From: Gemmatimonadota bacterium | Lineage (GTDB): Bacteria; Gemmatimonadota; Gemmatimonadetes; Longimicrobiales; Gaopeijiaceae | Direction: 5' to 3' | Length of the DNA stretch: 7,677 bases | Assembly (NCBI GenBank): GCA_002731735.1 | Contig: PCCM01000138.1 | Coordinates: 1 to 7,677, forward strand | In this document: in pieces, positions 5,930 to 7,677 of the stretch | Layout of the letters: the number at the start of each line of letters is the position of its first letter | Position numbering within the stretch: position 1 is the first letter of the stretch | The notes under the pieces: model-generated | Databases searched by the model: none | The model's input: the letters and a program-made list of their open reading frames with translations, nothing else | What the model was told of the DNA's origin: nothing | Position numbers and translations under genes: made by a program

Positions 5930-7677
5930 TCAAGCTCCGACGGCTGCGTCCTTCTCCGACTGAGCGCGACAGAGTGAGTGAAAAGCTCCACGCCGTTCGA
6001 TCAACTCACTCCAAGTGCCTCGCTCGACGATGCGACCGCTCTCGAATACGAGGATGAGGTCGGCGTCTCGTATGGTCGACAGTCTATGCGCGATAACGAT
6101 GAGGGTGTGCCCCGCCAGCCGCCGCTTGATCGCGTCGGCCACGCTCTGCTCGATCAAGCTGTCGAGGGCGGAGGTCGCTTCGTCGAGAATCACGATGTCC
6201 GGATCTCGCAAGAGCGCTCGTGCGAGCGCGATGCGCTGTCGCTGTCCCCCGGATAGGCGAACTCCCCTGTCACCCACCTCCGTGTCGAGGCCGCCCGAAC
6301 TCTCATCGAGGAGGTCGTCCAGTTGGACATCGGAGAGCGCCCGGGCCAGTTCTTCGTCCGGCACCTTCCTCTCGAGCCCGAACGTCAGATTGTCACGTAA
6401 GGATTGGTTCAACAGCCAGACGTCCTGGCTGACGATCGCCATGCCGGAATGCAGCGACGGGAGCGAGTACTCCCGGATATCGGTACCGTCCAGAAAGATG
6501 GTGCCCGGTGCGCAGTCGTAGAAACGCGCGAGGAGATCGACAAACGTCGTCTTACCCGCTCCACTCGAGCCGACGACCGCGGTGACTTTGCCGGCGGGGA
6601 TGGTTGCACTCAGGTCGTGGAGCACCTCGCTCGCTTGTGCGTAGCTGAAATCGAGGTGGGAGACCTCGATTTCGTGCGCGATCCCTCGGAAGGTCTTCTC
6701 ACCGGAGGGCACGATAAACTTGCCCTCGTCGGAGAAGAGCCCCGCCACGGCCTCCAAACGAGGAAGTTCCTCGGAAACGCGAAGGCTGAACTGGCTGATC
6801 ATTTTGTAGTCACGAAGGGCCTGCTGAAGTGGGAGGAGAAAAGCAGCAAAAATCGCCAGTTCGGCCGGCTGAAAATCCCCACTCACGAGAATGAACACGC
6901 CCTGCACAAGGAGCATCGCGACGAGGATCGTGATTTCCTCGATGGGATAACGAATGGCGATCGCCCTATCGCGCCGCACCGCCACACTTTCCCCTTGCTG
7001 GAGGACTGTCTCGTACATCTCGGTAGCGGCCCGTTCCTGTGAATATGCCTTAACGAGAGGGATCGCCCCCAGGATGTCCAGGATCTGTGTGCGTATCTGT
7101 CGGTCTACCTCGACCCCTTCCTCCGAGATGCGTTTCACCGCCCGGTTGATCGCCGCCACCAAACCCTGCACCAACGGCAGTGTCACGAGGAAGGCGACGG
7201 AAAGTGGGATCGAGATCGCCATCATCACGCCGGCCTTTACCAGCAATGAGACAACGAAACGGAAGAGTTCCTGAGCCGCGACCAGAAGCCCGAGCACGGA
7301 GCTGGACCAACCGATCTCCGCGTCGATTCTGCCGATCGCCTGGCGGTCGAAATACTGGCGCCCGAACGTCAGGACCCGGCCGAACGTATCCTGGCTGACC
7401 TTGACCCGGTACCGCTCGTTGCGCACCATCACGAAGCGCCGGGCCGCGTACTGGACTCCTTGCTTACCTATACGCCCAAGAATGATCAGGGCGACGATAC
7501 AGATCACCAGATAGGCGGGTCGTGCCGACTCATCTAGACCGGCTGGGACGAGCGCGGTGATCCATCCGAACCACCTCGACGTCTCCAGGAAATCGAAGGA
7601 ATTGTCAATGACCGCATCGGTGAGCGGGAGGAGCAGTGAGAAGGAGACCAATTCGAACGCAGCAGCGATAAGGATCA
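5930..7677 (-). CDS. ABC exporter, fused permease and ATPase (start lies beyond the window)
   Basis: The visible part is about 581 codons ending at TGA 5932-5930; the frame is still open at base 7677. A TTG at 7651 is possible as a start but unlikely. The codons before it (ILIAAAFEL) and after it (VSFSLLLPL) form one hydrophobic helix, the expected first membrane span. Counting from that TTG, the exporter-type membrane domain fills about 1-300, with hydrophobic spans near 45-60, 115-165 and 240-275. The ATPase domain then has Walker A GSSGAGKTT (361-369), Q-loop Q409, signature LSGGQ (466-470), Walker B IVILDE (486-491), D-loop SALD (494-497) and switch H522. All catalytic residues are intact. 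This is a homodimer-forming MsbA/ABCB-like half transporter. Such pumps flip lipid-linked glycans, lipids or peptides. Its neighbours suggest a glycan intermediate, but the substrate cannot be read. Confidence 0.93.
   Translation of the reverse strand, partial: ILIAAAFELVSFSLLLPLTDAVIDNSFDFLETSRWFGWITALVPAGLDESARPAYLVICIVALIILGRIGKQGVQYAARRFVMVRNERYRVKVSQDTFGRVLTFGRQYFDRQAIGRIDAEIGWSSSVLGLLVAAQELFRFVVSLLVKAGVMMAISIPLSVAFLVTLPLVQGLVAAINRAVKRISEEGVEVDRQIRTQILDILGAIPLVKAYSQERAATEMYETVLQQGESVAVRRDRAIAIRYPIEEITILVAMLLVQGVFILVSGDFQPAELAIFAAFLLPLQQALRDYKMISQFSLRVSEELPRLEAVAGLFSDEGKFIVPSGEKTFRGIAHEIEVSHLDFSYAQASEVLHDLSATIPAGKVTAVVGSSGAGKTTFVDLLARFYDCAPGTIFLDGTDIREYSLPSLHSGMAIVSQDVWLLNQSLRDNLTFGLERKVPDEELARALSDVQLDDLLDESSGGLDTEVGDRGVRLSGGQRQRIALARALLRDPDIVILDEATSALDSLIEQSVADAIKRRLAGHTLIVIAHRLSTIRDADLILVFESGRIVERGTWSELIERRGAFHSLCRAQSEKDAAVGA

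Noticed and set aside
7649..7651. TTG as the start of the ABC exporter
   Set aside because: The open frame continues to the window edge and the residues on both sides of the TTG form one continuous first transmembrane helix, so the true start lies outside.

Overview
The window is a GC-rich, gene-dense stretch of bacterial DNA that reads as part of a surface-polysaccharide gene cluster. It holds six substantially visible protein genes plus the first 55 codons of a seventh. No RNA gene, insertion sequence, CRISPR array or phage gene was seen. Leaderless-looking or weak ribosome binding sites, TTG/GTG starts, overlapping genes and high third-position GC fit a high-GC bacterium. The phylum cannot be fixed from the sequence alone.

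Layout from left to right: (1) 1-165, minus strand, the start of an exported or membrane-anchored protein that runs off the left edge. (2) 223-1545, plus strand, an asparagine-synthase-like ATP-dependent amide ligase without the glutaminase domain. (3) A three-gene minus-strand operon, transcribed right to left: a sulfotransferase (4074 to 3283), a membrane-anchored GT-A glycosyltransferase (3235 to 2288) and a second, different sulfotransferase (2300 to 1500). The last one overlaps the tail of the ligase gene by 46 bp. (4) A short, relatively AT-rich divergent spacer (4075-4156). (5) A two-gene plus-strand operon: a Stealth-family sugar-phosphate transferase (4157-5104) coupled through ATGA to a glycosyltransferase resembling the GT64 exostosin-like catalytic domain (5101-5895). 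(6) 5930-7677, minus strand, a fused permease/ATPase ABC exporter whose first codons lie beyond the right edge.

Together the genes suggest synthesis, decoration and export of an acidic glycan. Two glycosyltransferases would build sugar linkages. The Stealth protein would make phosphodiester-linked hexose phosphates. The two sulfotransferases would add sulfate from PAPS. The AsnB-like ligase could amidate a carboxyl group, for example on a uronic acid or an attached amino acid. The ABC exporter could move a lipid-linked intermediate or other product across the membrane. An EXTL/GT64-like enzyme beside two carbohydrate-type sulfotransferases and a GNPTAB-like phosphotransferase is reminiscent of animal glycosaminoglycan and lysosomal-tag chemistry. 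The chemical product is inference; the family assignments rest on motifs read by eye.
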